Of a DNA stretch of 64,000 nt, positions 8,087 to 16,949 are shown piece after piece (position 1 is the first letter of the stretch; the number at the start of each line of letters is the position of its first letter). The notes under the pieces are model-generated. The model saw only the letters and a program-made list of their open reading frames with translations, did no database searches and had not been told where the DNA came from. Both the position numbers and the translations under genes were made by a program. This DNA is from an uncultured Alphaproteobacteria bacterium (GTDB lineage Bacteria > Pseudomonadota > Alphaproteobacteria > RF32 > CAG-239): the NCBI GenBank assembly GCA_944391515.1, contig CALXTW010000008.1:1-64000 (forward strand), given 5' to 3'.

Positions 8087-11000
8087 ATGGACAATGCTCT
8101 TTATAAAACATATACAAAAGAAATTCTTTCAAGAGTAAGGACTCTTGGAGTAATGTTTTGTATGCTTTTTGTTTTAGTTTGTTCAGCTCATGCTGCTGAT
8201 GTGGTTGATGCTTGTTCGGTTAATATGAGCATGTGTAAAATTGGTTACCAACAACCATCAGAGTCTCTTTATCCTAGTTCTAGAATAAAAGATATTCAAA
8301 ATTCGGGAAAAAACGGATGTTTTAACCCTATGCCAACAAATGTTTCGGAAGTGAGAGAAGAAGTTTGTCTTCGCCCTGATGATTGCGCACAATATCCTAA
8401 TAAACCGAGAATTATTGAAGGTCCATATGCTGGAAAATGTTTACGTCCACATAATGGTATGGATTTATCTGCTCCTAAGGGGACCCCGGTTACAGCCGCT
8501 GCTGATGGATATATTGTTCAAACTTCAACTTGCTTTTCAGGTGGCGGAAACACGATTATTATGAAACATAAAAAAGCAGGAGGGGGATATTATACAACAA
8601 CCTATATGCATCTTCTGAAATTTGCCGATTTTGTTAATGACTATGCAGGACTCGATAAAGTTGTTCCCAAAGGCTCGGTTATTGGTTATGTAGGTGGCTC
8701 TGGATGTTCTAAAAATGGTACATTACAGCAAGATGTTTATGGGAATCACTTACATATTGAACTTCGAGATGGAGATACTGGAAAAGGGGCTATTATGTCA
8801 CCGACTTGTGCTTCCGTGCAAGCTCTTTGTGATGGAAACGCCCCTGTCACGGAAGAACCTATCCAAGATTCCTACACTCCGGCTACAACAACTGCCGCTG
8901 CAACATTAACCGGATGCGGTAAATTATATCCTGAAGATAATCTATCCGCTTTTCACCAACAAGGAGAATCCAAAGGTGATGCCGGTGCATTCAACAAATG
9001 CTGGGCTGAGGATAAGGGAGGGTGTTCTTACGGCTTATCTCAGATGAGTTGCCGTAGAGATTCGTCCGAATGGAATAATTCCACCGTGGCAGATTATTTA
9101 CGTTACTTGCAAAAAAATGATCCCCAAAAATATAAAGCTCTTGAAATCGGAGGGTCATTAAACAATACTATTCAGGCAGCTTGTAACCCTGCCACAGCTA
9201 ATTCTTTTGCTCAAAAATGGCAAGCCTTAGCGGCAAGTGATGCTTCTTTCGGCTCTTCTCAAACCCAATATATTGAAGATTATTACCTGTCTTATGGTCA
9301 AAATGTTCTTAAAAATGCCGGTATGGGGGCTTTGTTAAATCGCTCTCCCGAAATGGATATGGTGATTTTGGCAGGTTCAGTGGCAAGTGCCGGAGCAATG
9401 CGAGATAATTTTAAGGCCGTACAAAAAGCAATTGCACCTAAAACTTTGGCTACTGCTACAGATGAAGAGATTATTGCTGCTTTTTATGATAGCTATGCTG
9501 AAGTTATGTATAAAAGTTATGATCCGAAAACATCTTACATAAAGCGGGCGGCAAGAGACAAAGAATCAGCCCTTGAATCTCTTGCTATTAGAAATGAGAT
9601 TAAAAATGGTTCTACCCTTGAGGAAGCCAGCAAAAAAGTTACAGGTAAGCGCGCTTGTGAAGAAAACGAAATGCCGACGGCTAAGGTTTCTTTAGGTAAA
9701 GCTTCTAGAACATCAACTTTTGTGCCTTATAAGGGAGCAGAAAGTTCTGAAGTAAGATATGAAGTTGATAAAGAATGCAGTACCAAATCTTATCGTGACA
9801 GTTTTCAGACTTGCATCTTTTGTGATATTTTTGAAGTTCTCTTTAATACGGCCAGTGCCGTTGCAAAAAAATCATACAATGCACTCGCTAATGGGGTAAT
9901 CTTATTGGTTTGCGTTGGATTTGCTTTGTGGCTTGGTCTTACAGTTATGCAATTTATTTCTTCTATGGAGCAAAAGAATCCTAGCATTTTAGTTAAGACA
10001 ATATTAAATAAAGCATTTGTGGTTTTGATTGTGGTTATGATTCTTCGTCTCGACTCTGTTGAATTTTTCCGACTTGCTTTAGAGCCTTTATTTAATACAG
10101 GATTTAAACTCGCTCAGTTGGTTATGGAAGGCTATAATGGTGCAACTTGTAGCGGAGAATATAATATCTTAACCTCTGAAGAAGGGGGCGGATTACCTTC
10201 TACCATGGGGGTTAGCATTATTTGTACAATTGAAACAATTCAAGACAAACTCCTTGACATTATGGCTTTAGGATCAACTTCTCTTTGCGTCGCCGTACAT
10301 AAAGAAGCTTATTTTGAAATTCCTATCTTTCCACATATTGGATACTTGATTGTTGGCATTTGCTTGTGGTTAGCTGCAATTATGTTAATGGTTATCTACC
10401 CATTCTTACTCATAGATTCAGTTTTGCAACTTTGCGTCGCAACGGCCTTGTTACCGGCTGCCGTGGGTGCATATGCTTTCAAATCGACACAACAATACGT
10501 ACGCAAAGTTTGGGATGTGTTCTTAAATTGTATGTTTAATTTCATTTTCTTAGCTTTAATTATGTTTATTTTGACAGCAGGATTAGATTCTATCTTAGTA
10601 GATGTTGGTCTTTCTCCTAATTCGCCTCTGAGAGATGCCGGTGAAGGTACTTCTTATAAAATAATCATACAAGATATGGCTTGGTGGGGAATAAACTTCT
10701 TAAAACTCGTGTTCTATATGGTTTTGAGTTGGGCCGTATTAGGTGAAGCGAATTCTTTTGCCGGAAGTTTTGCAAAAGGTGCCGGAATCAAAGGAATCGG
10801 CGCAAATGTCGGTGGACTCGCGGCCTCAACGGCTACAAAAATTGGTCTCGGAACTTTGGGTACAGCTTGGGATTCCTCTATGAAAATTGGAGGTGCCGTT
10901 AAAGACCGCGGAAGCGAATTATTTAATACGCATGTTAAGGCTCCTTACCAGCAAATGAAGGCTAATCGTCGCGCTGATAGAATTGAAAATAGCGATAAAA

Positions 11001-11830
11001 CAACTATTGATGCTAACGGTAATAAATCCTTACAACATCGTACTTGGTATGGTCGTAAAGTTACAGATACATTGCAAGTAAATCCTGACGGCAGTAAAAA
11101 AGTCGTACGCACAAAAAATTCTTTGCTTGGAAGCAAAGCAAGCTCCGTTGAAAATGATAAGTTTATTCAAAGTAAAAAAACTTATGATAAAGACGGAAAC
11201 GTCATCAAAGAAGAAACCAGAATGAATACCGCCGCCGGAAAAACACTATTAAACCGTGACGGGACTCGAAATGAAGTTGCAATTCATGCCATTAGAACAG
11301 GTAGCTCTATGTCGCAAGATGATATTGACAAGGCGTTAATGCAACAAATGATGAGTGAACGTATGGGCGGTATTCTCGGTGCCGATATGAATAAGGAATT
11401 CAAGAGCAGGTCTATGGAAAGATCCTTAGATGATAAGGGTCGTGAAGTTGTTACCGTTAAACAGATTAATACTGATGGCTCGACCAGCATCTTCCAAATG
11501 ACAAAAGGAGAGAAGAGAGATATGCTTTCTTATACTCGCATTGCTAAAAACGGAAAGGCTGAAAGCTATTCTTCTGATGGTATTATTAACAAAAAATCAT
11601 CTTTCAAAATGGACAAAGATGGTAAAATAGACGCTAAGAGTGTTAAAAACAATTATGCTTTTGCGAAGAATTATAACCACGCCACGACACGTTCTATGGA
11701 CAGTAATGGTAAATTTAATCGCGATATTCCTGCTGATCAAATTATGATGAGTGAGGAGGATATGGCTTTGTTTAGAGAGCAAATTGCCACTTATGGAAAA
11801 GATGCTCCTATGGCAGAATTTGGAAAATAG
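8087..11830 (+). CDS. VirB6-like protein 4 fused to M23 peptidase and lysozyme-like domains
   Basis: This 1247-residue multidomain protein has a signal peptide ending near SAHAA. Residues about 115-245 form an M23/LytM endopeptidase with the zinc ligands in HNGMD (122-126) and HLH (221-223), plus His175, so it looks active. Residues about 275-480 resemble a lysozyme/transglycosylase-like domain: Glu293 in GESKGD, followed by SYGLSQM. After CIFC (about 580) comes a polytopic VirB6 core to about residue 920. The hydrophilic tail (about 950-1247) is rich in DG-containing turns. The protein would open peptidoglycan on the periplasmic side while sitting in the channel, replacing a separate VirB1. 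It is the last gene of the VirB6 block and is followed by a terminator. Confidence 0.8.
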   Translation: MDNALYKTYTKEILSRVRTLGVMFCMLFVLVCSAHAADVVDACSVNMSMCKIGYQQPSESLYPSSRIKDIQNSGKNGCFNPMPTNVSEVREEVCLRPDDCAQYPNKPRIIEGPYAGKCLRPHNGMDLSAPKGTPVTAAADGYIVQTSTCFSGGGNTIIMKHKKAGGGYYTTTYMHLLKFADFVNDYAGLDKVVPKGSVIGYVGGSGCSKNGTLQQDVYGNHLHIELRDGDTGKGAIMSPTCASVQALCDGNAPVTEEPIQDSYTPATTTAAATLTGCGKLYPEDNLSAFHQQGESKGDAGAFNKCWAEDKGGCSYGLSQMSCRRDSSEWNNSTVADYLRYLQKNDPQKYKALEIGGSLNNTIQAACNPATANSFAQKWQALAASDASFGSSQTQYIEDYYLSYGQNVLKNAGMGALLNRSPEMDMVILAGSVASAGAMRDNFKAVQKAIAPKTLATATDEEIIAAFYDSYAEVMYKSYDPKTSYIKRAARDKESALESLAIRNEIKNGSTLEEASKKVTGKRACEENEMPTAKVSLGKASRTSTFVPYKGAESSEVRYEVDKECSTKSYRDSFQTCIFCDIFEVLFNTASAVAKKSYNALANGVILLVCVGFALWLGLTVMQFISSMEQKNPSILVKTILNKAFVVLIVVMILRLDSVEFFRLALEPLFNTGFKLAQLVMEGYNGATCSGEYNILTSEEGGGLPSTMGVSIICTIETIQDKLLDIMALGSTSLCVAVHKEAYFEIPIFPHIGYLIVGICLWLAAIMLMVIYPFLLIDSVLQLCVATALLPAAVGAYAFKSTQQYVRKVWDVFLNCMFNFIFLALIMFILTAGLDSILVDVGLSPNSPLRDAGEGTSYKIIIQDMAWWGINFLKLVFYMVLSWAVLGEANSFAGSFAKGAGIKGIGANVGGLAASTATKIGLGTLGTAWDSSMKIGGAVKDRGSELFNTHVKAPYQQMKANRRADRIENSDKTTIDANGNKSLQHRTWYGRKVTDTLQVNPDGSKKVVRTKNSLLGSKASSVENDKFIQSKKTYDKDGNVIKEETRMNTAAGKTLLNRDGTRNEVAIHAIRTGSSMSQDDIDKALMQQMMSERMGGILGADMNKEFKSRSMERSLDDKGREVVTVKQINTDGSTSIFQMTKGEKRDMLSYTRIAKNGKAESYSSDGIINKKSSFKMDKDGKIDAKSVKNNYAFAKNYNHATTRSMDSNGKFNRDIPADQIMMSEEDMALFREQIATYGKDAPMAEFGK

Positions 11831-11847
11831 CACTCACTCCTTTTTGC

Positions 11848-11880
11848 TTAAAGCCGGAATTCATTTCCGGCTTTAAGTTT
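11848..11880 (+). terminator. Rho-independent terminator of the VirB6 operon
   Basis: TTAAAGCCGGAA (11848-11859) and TTCCGGCTTTAA (11865-11876) form a perfect 12-bp stem with a five-base loop, followed by GTTTATATTT. It lies 18 bases after the stop of the VirB6 fusion gene. Confidence 0.8.
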
Positions 11881-11883
11881 ATA

Positions 11884-11911
11884 TTTGTACACAAATTGTC
11901 TTTTTTTGTAC
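11884..11911 (+). repeat. Two direct TTTGTAC repeats upstream of the regulator gene
   Basis: TTTGTAC occurs at 11884-11890 and again at 11905-11911, 21 bases apart (two helical turns), just upstream of the -35 box of the regulator promoter. The first copy is also half of an inverted repeat (TTTGT AC ACAAA). These are possible autoregulatory sites of the HTH protein. This is inference from spacing only. Confidence 0.35.
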
Positions 11912-11919
11912 TAATTTTC

Positions 11920-11947
11920 TTGATTAATATCTTGCTTATATTATGAT
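11920..11947 (+). promoter_or_regulatory. Putative promoter of the HTH regulator
   Basis: TTGATT (11920-11925) and TATGAT (11942-11947) are separated by 16 bases and lie about 50 bases upstream of ATG 12000. Confidence 0.45.
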
Positions 11948-11999
11948 AACTTCAAATTAAGATGTTGTGTTTATTACAATAACAAAGGTGGATAAAGCA

Positions 12000-12971
12000 A
12001 TGGAAGAAATTATTTTCCCGAATCAAATCAGAATGTACAGAAGACTTCGCGGGCGCTCGATGCAAGAGCTTGCGGATCATTTGTCTGTCAGTCTTTCCGC
12101 TATCTCTAAAATTGAAAAGGGTTATCGCCGTGTTGACCAAGAGCAACTTGTTCGTGTGGCTGAGTTTTTGGATTGCCCTTTGCAAGATTTGTTTGTTAAT
12201 GAACAAAACTCTCAGCAAGAAGTTGTTCAATCTTGGCGCAGAGAGCAAGAAAGAAGAAATAAAATTAATGAAAAAAGCGGCTTAAAAACTTTGGGCGCAG
12301 GTTTAAGACAAATCAGAAACGAGAAAAACCTTACTCTTATTGAAGTAGCTGAAAGTGCTGATATGACTTTGTCCGTTTATCATAGAATAGAAATGGGACA
12401 ACGCGAAGTTTCTGATAAAGAATTTAAGAATATTGCTAAAGCCATCAACATGGAACCTGATGAGCTGAGAGAACAAATTAAAGCTCTTGAAGAAAAAGGT
12501 ATGTTGGAAGAAATTATTCAACGCAATGATGCTAAATACAAACTTCTTTCAACTCCGAGAGGCGCTATTTCTGCCTTTGGTAACACTAACCAAGATGGTG
12601 TTAAGATTTCTGTTTATGGCGTTGCCGGAAAAGATGGCGATGTGATTGTTGAATTTAGTCAAGAAACAAAAAAAGTTCAACGTCCGCCTCAACTCTACAA
12701 CAAAAAAGAAGCTTATGCTCTTAACTTATGCACCAGACGTTTAGGCAGTTTGCTTCCGACACGTTCAATCTTGTTTGTTGATCCGCAAGATGTTGTCAGC
12801 GTTGGAGATATTGCTGTTTACTACACAACAGAAAACGAAGCAAAAATCATCAGCATTCGTGAAGATGAAAATGGTCAACTTTATGGATTGAGATGGAATC
12901 CTGACGAAAGAATCGAAATCGGAAATAATGATTTGCATAACTTACACAAAGTAGTGGCTATCTACTTGTAA
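12000..12971 (+). CDS. XRE-family regulator with two HTH domains and a degenerate S24-like domain
   Basis: The protein has 323 residues. ATG 12000 is preferred to an upstream GTG because GGTGG lies eight bases before it. Two Cro/C1-type helix-turn-helix domains occupy about residues 9-65 (SVSLSAISKIEKGYR) and 100-155 (MTLSVYHRIEMGQRE). The C-terminal 130 residues resemble the LexA/S24 fold, but the Ser and Lys expected for self-cleavage are not evident (NLCTRRL at the Ser position), so it is probably a dimerisation domain and not a peptidase. It stands alone with its own promoter and terminator between two blocks of secretion genes. That makes it the best local candidate for controlling them. 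The target is unknown. Confidence 0.75.
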   Translation: MEEIIFPNQIRMYRRLRGRSMQELADHLSVSLSAISKIEKGYRRVDQEQLVRVAEFLDCPLQDLFVNEQNSQQEVVQSWRREQERRNKINEKSGLKTLGAGLRQIRNEKNLTLIEVAESADMTLSVYHRIEMGQREVSDKEFKNIAKAINMEPDELREQIKALEEKGMLEEIIQRNDAKYKLLSTPRGAISAFGNTNQDGVKISVYGVAGKDGDVIVEFSQETKKVQRPPQLYNKKEAYALNLCTRRLGSLLPTRSILFVDPQDVVSVGDIAVYYTTENEAKIISIREDENGQLYGLRWNPDERIEIGNNDLHNLHKVVAIYL

Positions 12972-12982
12972 TAAAAAATATA

Positions 12983-13012
12983 AAAAAGCTCCGGAAACGG
13001 AGCTTTTTTTTT
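12983..13012 (+). terminator. Rho-independent terminator of the regulator gene
   Basis: AGCTCCG and CGGAGCT form the GC-rich stem around a GAAA loop (12994-12997), flanked by an A-run and a T-run of eight or more. Confidence 0.85.
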
Positions 13013-13121
13013 GTGTTTTCTTTAATCTTGAGCCCTTTTATTAACCTGAAATTTACAACATTCGCCCTAATATTGGTATGGTGGATGAATTTTATAGTGT
13101 AGAATTTTAGGCAATTCAAAA

Positions 13122-16100
13122 GTGGTTGAGAGCACAGATAAAATTAAAATCAAAAAAGACTATAATAAAATCGGGACAGAAGATGACCCGATTATTATAG
13201 CTCAACGCTTTTTAAATATTTTCCGCCAACTACATATTTTTACGGACGAAAGAAAGCAAGCCTTTAATCAAATGATTCTGGAACAACCGCCTGAAGTCAG
13301 GGGAAGTTTCAGTTCTTTGCCCGGAGGGGGAGTATTGCAACAATATGTTGACGATTTAGAGGCTAAAAACGGAATCATCAGAAGCATCCCTGACGCTGCT
13401 CCTCAAATTGACTATGAAGAAGAAGCAAAGGCAAAAATATTAGCCACCGCTTTAGCTGAAGCCAACAATCAGCAAAAAAGCGGCAACGACAATTCTGCGC
13501 TCTTAGCTGCACAAATGGCTGCAGAATCCGCCGCAAAAGTTGCCGCAGAGGCCCAAGTAAAAATGGCTGAGCGTGCTGCGTTAGAAGCAAAAGCTGCCGC
13601 GGCTAAAGCTCAAGAACAATTGCAGGCTCAGGCAAAGGCTCTCGCCCAATTTCAAGAGTTGTTAAAAAATAAAAGCATCAATAAAGAGGATATTGATGTC
13701 GGGAAAGTTACGCCAACAGCAATCTTTCAGCCAATCAGCTCCACCGTTACGGCTGACGGTGACTTTGCCAAAGAAATAGCCTCTGCTTTGAAAGAAGCCA
13801 TTTCCGTTACTGATGACAATCGTAAAAAAGATTCTGAGAATCTGACTAAGGCCATTATTGATTCTCAAAATAAACTAGCGGAAATTATGGCTCAAAATAA
13901 TTCGGCAAATATTGAGGCGCAAAATCGCTTGGCTCAGATGTTGGTGCAAAACAATACCGCCAACACTGCCACTAATGCAAATGCCAACAATATTCAAATC
14001 AACACGGCTGCAACTTTTCCTCCGGTTGAGGAAATGATTAGCGGAATCGTGAAAGTTCAATCCGAATTATTTAAGGAAATGGCAAAAACACAAACATCCG
14101 AATTGTCTGCCATTATTTCTTTGGCTCTTAAAGAAAGCCAGCAACTTTCTACACAATCAATTATTACTGCAATTAAAGAAATGCAAAAAGAGAATCTTAA
14201 ATTTTTGCAGATGCACCCTGTTGTTTATAGTTCAAGAACTGAACCTCAAAAGCCTGTTCATCCTTCTGAAGTGCAAAATAAAGTCATTGATGAACAAGAT
14301 GTTATATTGTCGCCTGAATTAACTGATGATGAAGGAAGTATATTAGCGACAGATATGGTTGTTGATTCTGTTTCTGAAAACGACCTAGATGAGTCAACAT
14401 CTAAGAAAAAGAAAAAAAAGAAGAAAAAGAAAAAAAATCAAGATGGCCTCTCTTTGGACGGGATTGCCTCGTCTTTATTGGATAAAGTCAGTTCTTTGAC
14501 CGATAAAGTCACATCTTTAACAACTAAAAAAGATGATGATATTGAGCTTCCCAAACTTGAGAATGATAACAATGGCTTAGATATGTCATTGTTTGATAGC
14601 AATCCTGAAAAAGCTGCCCCTCAAGTTGAAGATATTCAAGGTTTTTCTGACACTACGTCATCTACGGAAGATGCAAACAAAAATGTTTCTGCCGATGAAG
14701 ATGTGGAGTGGGAATATGAGGAAGTTCCGGCTGAAGAAATTTTGCAACAGTTGAATAATTTTTCAACTGACGAAGAGAAAGATACTTCTTTAACATCTTC
14801 TACAAATGATTTTCAGGCAGACAATAGTCTTAGTGAAGCAGCTGATTCTGATGCAAGTTGGCATAGAGTTTCTTTTGCGAGCGAAGATTCTTCTGAGCTC
14901 GATAATAATGCATTAGATGTCACCCCTGCTCTTTCAGAAGGTCTTGAAGAAGAAAAGATTGAAACCTTTACAAACGACGAACAACCTTTAACGGATGAAA
15001 ATAGTTGGATAGAAGAGAATCCTACTACAGACGAAATTATTGTCCCTGAGGAAGAAAACTTTGAAGAAAATGCCAGCACAGATGCATTTTTCAATAGCAA
15101 TACTTCTTTAAGCAACGGCAATGATGACAACGGGGTTGATATTCAAGAAACTGCATCAGCTGAAGAGCAAACATTTAATTCTTTTGATGAAGCTGCGAGC
15201 GACATAGATAATAACCCTACGCAAATAGCCGATACGGAAAATTTTGCCGAACAACAAAATTACGAGCAAGACGAGACACCTTTGTCTCAAGAAATACCTG
15301 CTGAGTCTGAAAATGCTGATGGACAAGATTGGGAATGGGAGTACGAAGAAACCCCTGAAGATGATGTTCAAGCAACGGAACAAGTCGCAGCTTCTGAGCC
15401 TGAAAATGCTGATGGGCAAGATTGGGAGTGGGAGTACGAAGAAACCCCTGAAGGTGATGTTCAAGCAACGGAACAAGTCGCAGCTTCTGAGCCTGAAAAT
15501 GCTGATGGGCAAGATTGGGAGTGGGAATACGAAGAAATTCCTGAAGATGAAGCTCAGGCAACCGAACAAGTTGCAGCACCTGAGGCTGAAAACGCCGATG
15601 GGCAAGATTGGGAGTGGGAATACGAAGAAGTTCCTGAAGATGAAACTCAGCCAAGCGAACAAGTTGCAGCGTCTGAAGCTGAAAACGCCGATGGACAAGA
15701 TTGGGAGTGGGAATACGAAGAAGTTCCTGAAGGCGAAGCTCAGGCAACCGAACAAGTTGCAGCGTCTGAAGCTGAAAACGCCGATGGGCAAGATTGGGAG
15801 TGGGACTACGAAGAAGTTCCTGAAGATGAAAGCCAAGCTACAATGCAAGTTGCCGGTGCTGAAGGTACCGAAGGACAAGATTGGGAATGGGAATATGAAG
15901 AAGTACCAGAAGGAAGTGAAGGTACTCAAGCACTTACTGAACAGCTCCAAGAAGCTGATGGAGAAAATTCAATTAAATTCTCAAACACACTTGATGACCC
16001 TTATCATCCCGAAAACGCCTCAAATTCTGAAGAATCCTCTCCATTGAGCTCTATTTATAATGGAGAAGTTTATTTTCAGGATACAGTCTATCAACAACCA

Positions 16101-16211
16101 AATGAGAATGGCTCTTCTCACATTGATATTCCGGAAAATATTGCTGATAACTTTCCGTTATCCGATACCGATGACAAAGATGAACCCTACAAGCCTAAAA
16201 CAACGATATAG
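13122..16211 (+). CDS. Large acidic cytoplasmic repeat protein, unknown function
   Basis: The protein has 1029 residues, starts with GTG (13122) with little ribosome-site support, and has no signal peptide or membrane segment. The N-terminal 100 residues look folded. Residues about 105-190 are an Ala/Glu/Lys/Gln helix, probably a coiled coil. Further helical stretches follow, then a run of about a dozen lysines near residue 430, then a strongly acidic low-complexity half. Residues 729-938 are seven tandem 31-residue repeats with the core GQDWEWEYEE; a degenerate copy of the WEYEE core lies near residue 528. I do not recognise a family. The location between the regulator and envelope genes suggests a cytoplasmic scaffold, chaperone-like partner or secreted substrate; nothing in the sequence decides between them. 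Confidence 0.65.
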   Translation: MVESTDKIKIKKDYNKIGTEDDPIIIAQRFLNIFRQLHIFTDERKQAFNQMILEQPPEVRGSFSSLPGGGVLQQYVDDLEAKNGIIRSIPDAAPQIDYEEEAKAKILATALAEANNQQKSGNDNSALLAAQMAAESAAKVAAEAQVKMAERAALEAKAAAAKAQEQLQAQAKALAQFQELLKNKSINKEDIDVGKVTPTAIFQPISSTVTADGDFAKEIASALKEAISVTDDNRKKDSENLTKAIIDSQNKLAEIMAQNNSANIEAQNRLAQMLVQNNTANTATNANANNIQINTAATFPPVEEMISGIVKVQSELFKEMAKTQTSELSAIISLALKESQQLSTQSIITAIKEMQKENLKFLQMHPVVYSSRTEPQKPVHPSEVQNKVIDEQDVILSPELTDDEGSILATDMVVDSVSENDLDESTSKKKKKKKKKKKNQDGLSLDGIASSLLDKVSSLTDKVTSLTTKKDDDIELPKLENDNNGLDMSLFDSNPEKAAPQVEDIQGFSDTTSSTEDANKNVSADEDVEWEYEEVPAEEILQQLNNFSTDEEKDTSLTSSTNDFQADNSLSEAADSDASWHRVSFASEDSSELDNNALDVTPALSEGLEEEKIETFTNDEQPLTDENSWIEENPTTDEIIVPEEENFEENASTDAFFNSNTSLSNGNDDNGVDIQETASAEEQTFNSFDEAASDIDNNPTQIADTENFAEQQNYEQDETPLSQEIPAESENADGQDWEWEYEETPEDDVQATEQVAASEPENADGQDWEWEYEETPEGDVQATEQVAASEPENADGQDWEWEYEEIPEDEAQATEQVAAPEAENADGQDWEWEYEEVPEDETQPSEQVAASEAENADGQDWEWEYEEVPEGEAQATEQVAASEAENADGQDWEWDYEEVPEDESQATMQVAGAEGTEGQDWEWEYEEVPEGSEGTQALTEQLQEADGENSIKFSNTLDDPYHPENASNSEESSPLSSIYNGEVYFQDTVYQQPNENGSSHIDIPENIADNFPLSDTDDKDEPYKPKTTI
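15306..15935 (+). repeat. Seven tandem 93-bp coding repeats
   Basis: The unit encodes 31 residues centred on ENADGQDWEWEYEE, followed by a PE(D/G) turn and a QATEQVAA-like segment. Copies 1-6 are strictly 93 bp and highly similar at DNA level; copy 7 is diverged (GTEGQDWEWEYEEVPEG). The similarity suggests recent expansion and likely length variation between strains. Confidence 0.85.
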
Positions 16212-16286
16212 TTGGGTAAAGGTTGGAGAAAATAATTTACAAACCTTAACAGCTAAATTAAATTGAATAGAGAATTAGGAGCTGAT

Positions 16287-16949
16287 ATGGAACAAAATAC
16301 CAATACCGAACATAATCCTTTGCAACAACAGAGCAAAGAACAAGTTCAAATGAATAAGCCTACACAAAATGTTCAGGCTTCTGCTGGTGTGCAACAAAAT
16401 GCTCCCGCTCCTTCAAAAGAAAGTCTTTGGTACGTTGATAATTATATCTTACTGAAAGATTATTACGATCGTACTATCTCCAGAATCGCAGCAAGATGTG
16501 TCCGTATGGGGAATATTGCCATGGAGGAATATCCCTTTTATGGTTACATCTTAGATGTTTTGGAAGAAATTAGTGATACTGGAGATTATATTCTGCAACA
16601 CAAAGAGCTCTATCCTTATGTGGAAAAGAAAATTGCCGGCGGCATTAATGATTTGAAAAAAACTTTAGCCGAATACCAAGAAGAATTACGCAATAATTCA
16701 TCTCCGGATATGATTAAAGAAGATGAATCCGAAATTGAAAAGATGAAAGAGGCTTTAGGTGCAGTAGCTACGGTAGCTGATGACCCAACAGTTGGAGCCG
16801 GTATGAATATGGACCAATTAATGGATAAGTTAATGGCTCAAGATCAAGCTCAAAAAATCGTCAAAAAAGTTATCAAAATCAGAAAACCTATTAATCAGGA
16901 AGGTAACGTTGCTGTTCCCCCTAAAGAGGAAGGAACTGAACAAAAATGA
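16287..16949 (+). CDS. Soluble helical protein of the secretion cluster, unknown function
   Basis: The protein has 220 residues. ATG 16287 is chosen over an upstream TTG because TAGGAG lies six bases before it. The first 40 residues are Gln/Asn/Pro-rich and probably disordered. The core, from SLWYVDNYILLKDYYDR to about residue 170, is predicted all-helical with alternating charge, and the basic C-terminus contains KKVIKIRKP. There is no signal peptide or membrane segment, so it should act in the cytoplasm. The stop overlaps the start of the secretin-like lipoprotein gene (ATGA), implying coupled translation. No family is recognised. Confidence 0.65.
   Translation: MEQNTNTEHNPLQQQSKEQVQMNKPTQNVQASAGVQQNAPAPSKESLWYVDNYILLKDYYDRTISRIAARCVRMGNIAMEEYPFYGYILDVLEEISDTGDYILQHKELYPYVEKKIAGGINDLKKTLAEYQEELRNNSSPDMIKEDESEIEKMKEALGAVATVADDPTVGAGMNMDQLMDKLMAQDQAQKIVKKVIKIRKPINQEGNVAVPPKEEGTEQK

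Noticed and set aside
11881-11999. Possible attachment site or transposon end beside the terminator
   Set aside because: No tRNA, integrase, transposase or target-site duplication was found anywhere in the window.
15306-15935. CRISPR array suspected from regular spacing
   Set aside because: The 93-bp units are contiguous, in frame and coding, with no unique spacers.
15156-15950. Long minus-strand open frame of 264 codons over the acidic repeats
   Set aside because: It is the antisense of the 93-bp repeats; the translation is a periodic shadow and has no ribosome site. The plus-strand frame has coherent domains and continues on both sides.
15244-16047. Second plus-strand frame of 267 codons within the same repeats
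   Set aside because: The repeat length is a multiple of three, so other frames stay open too. The basic, repetitive translation has no independent start signal.
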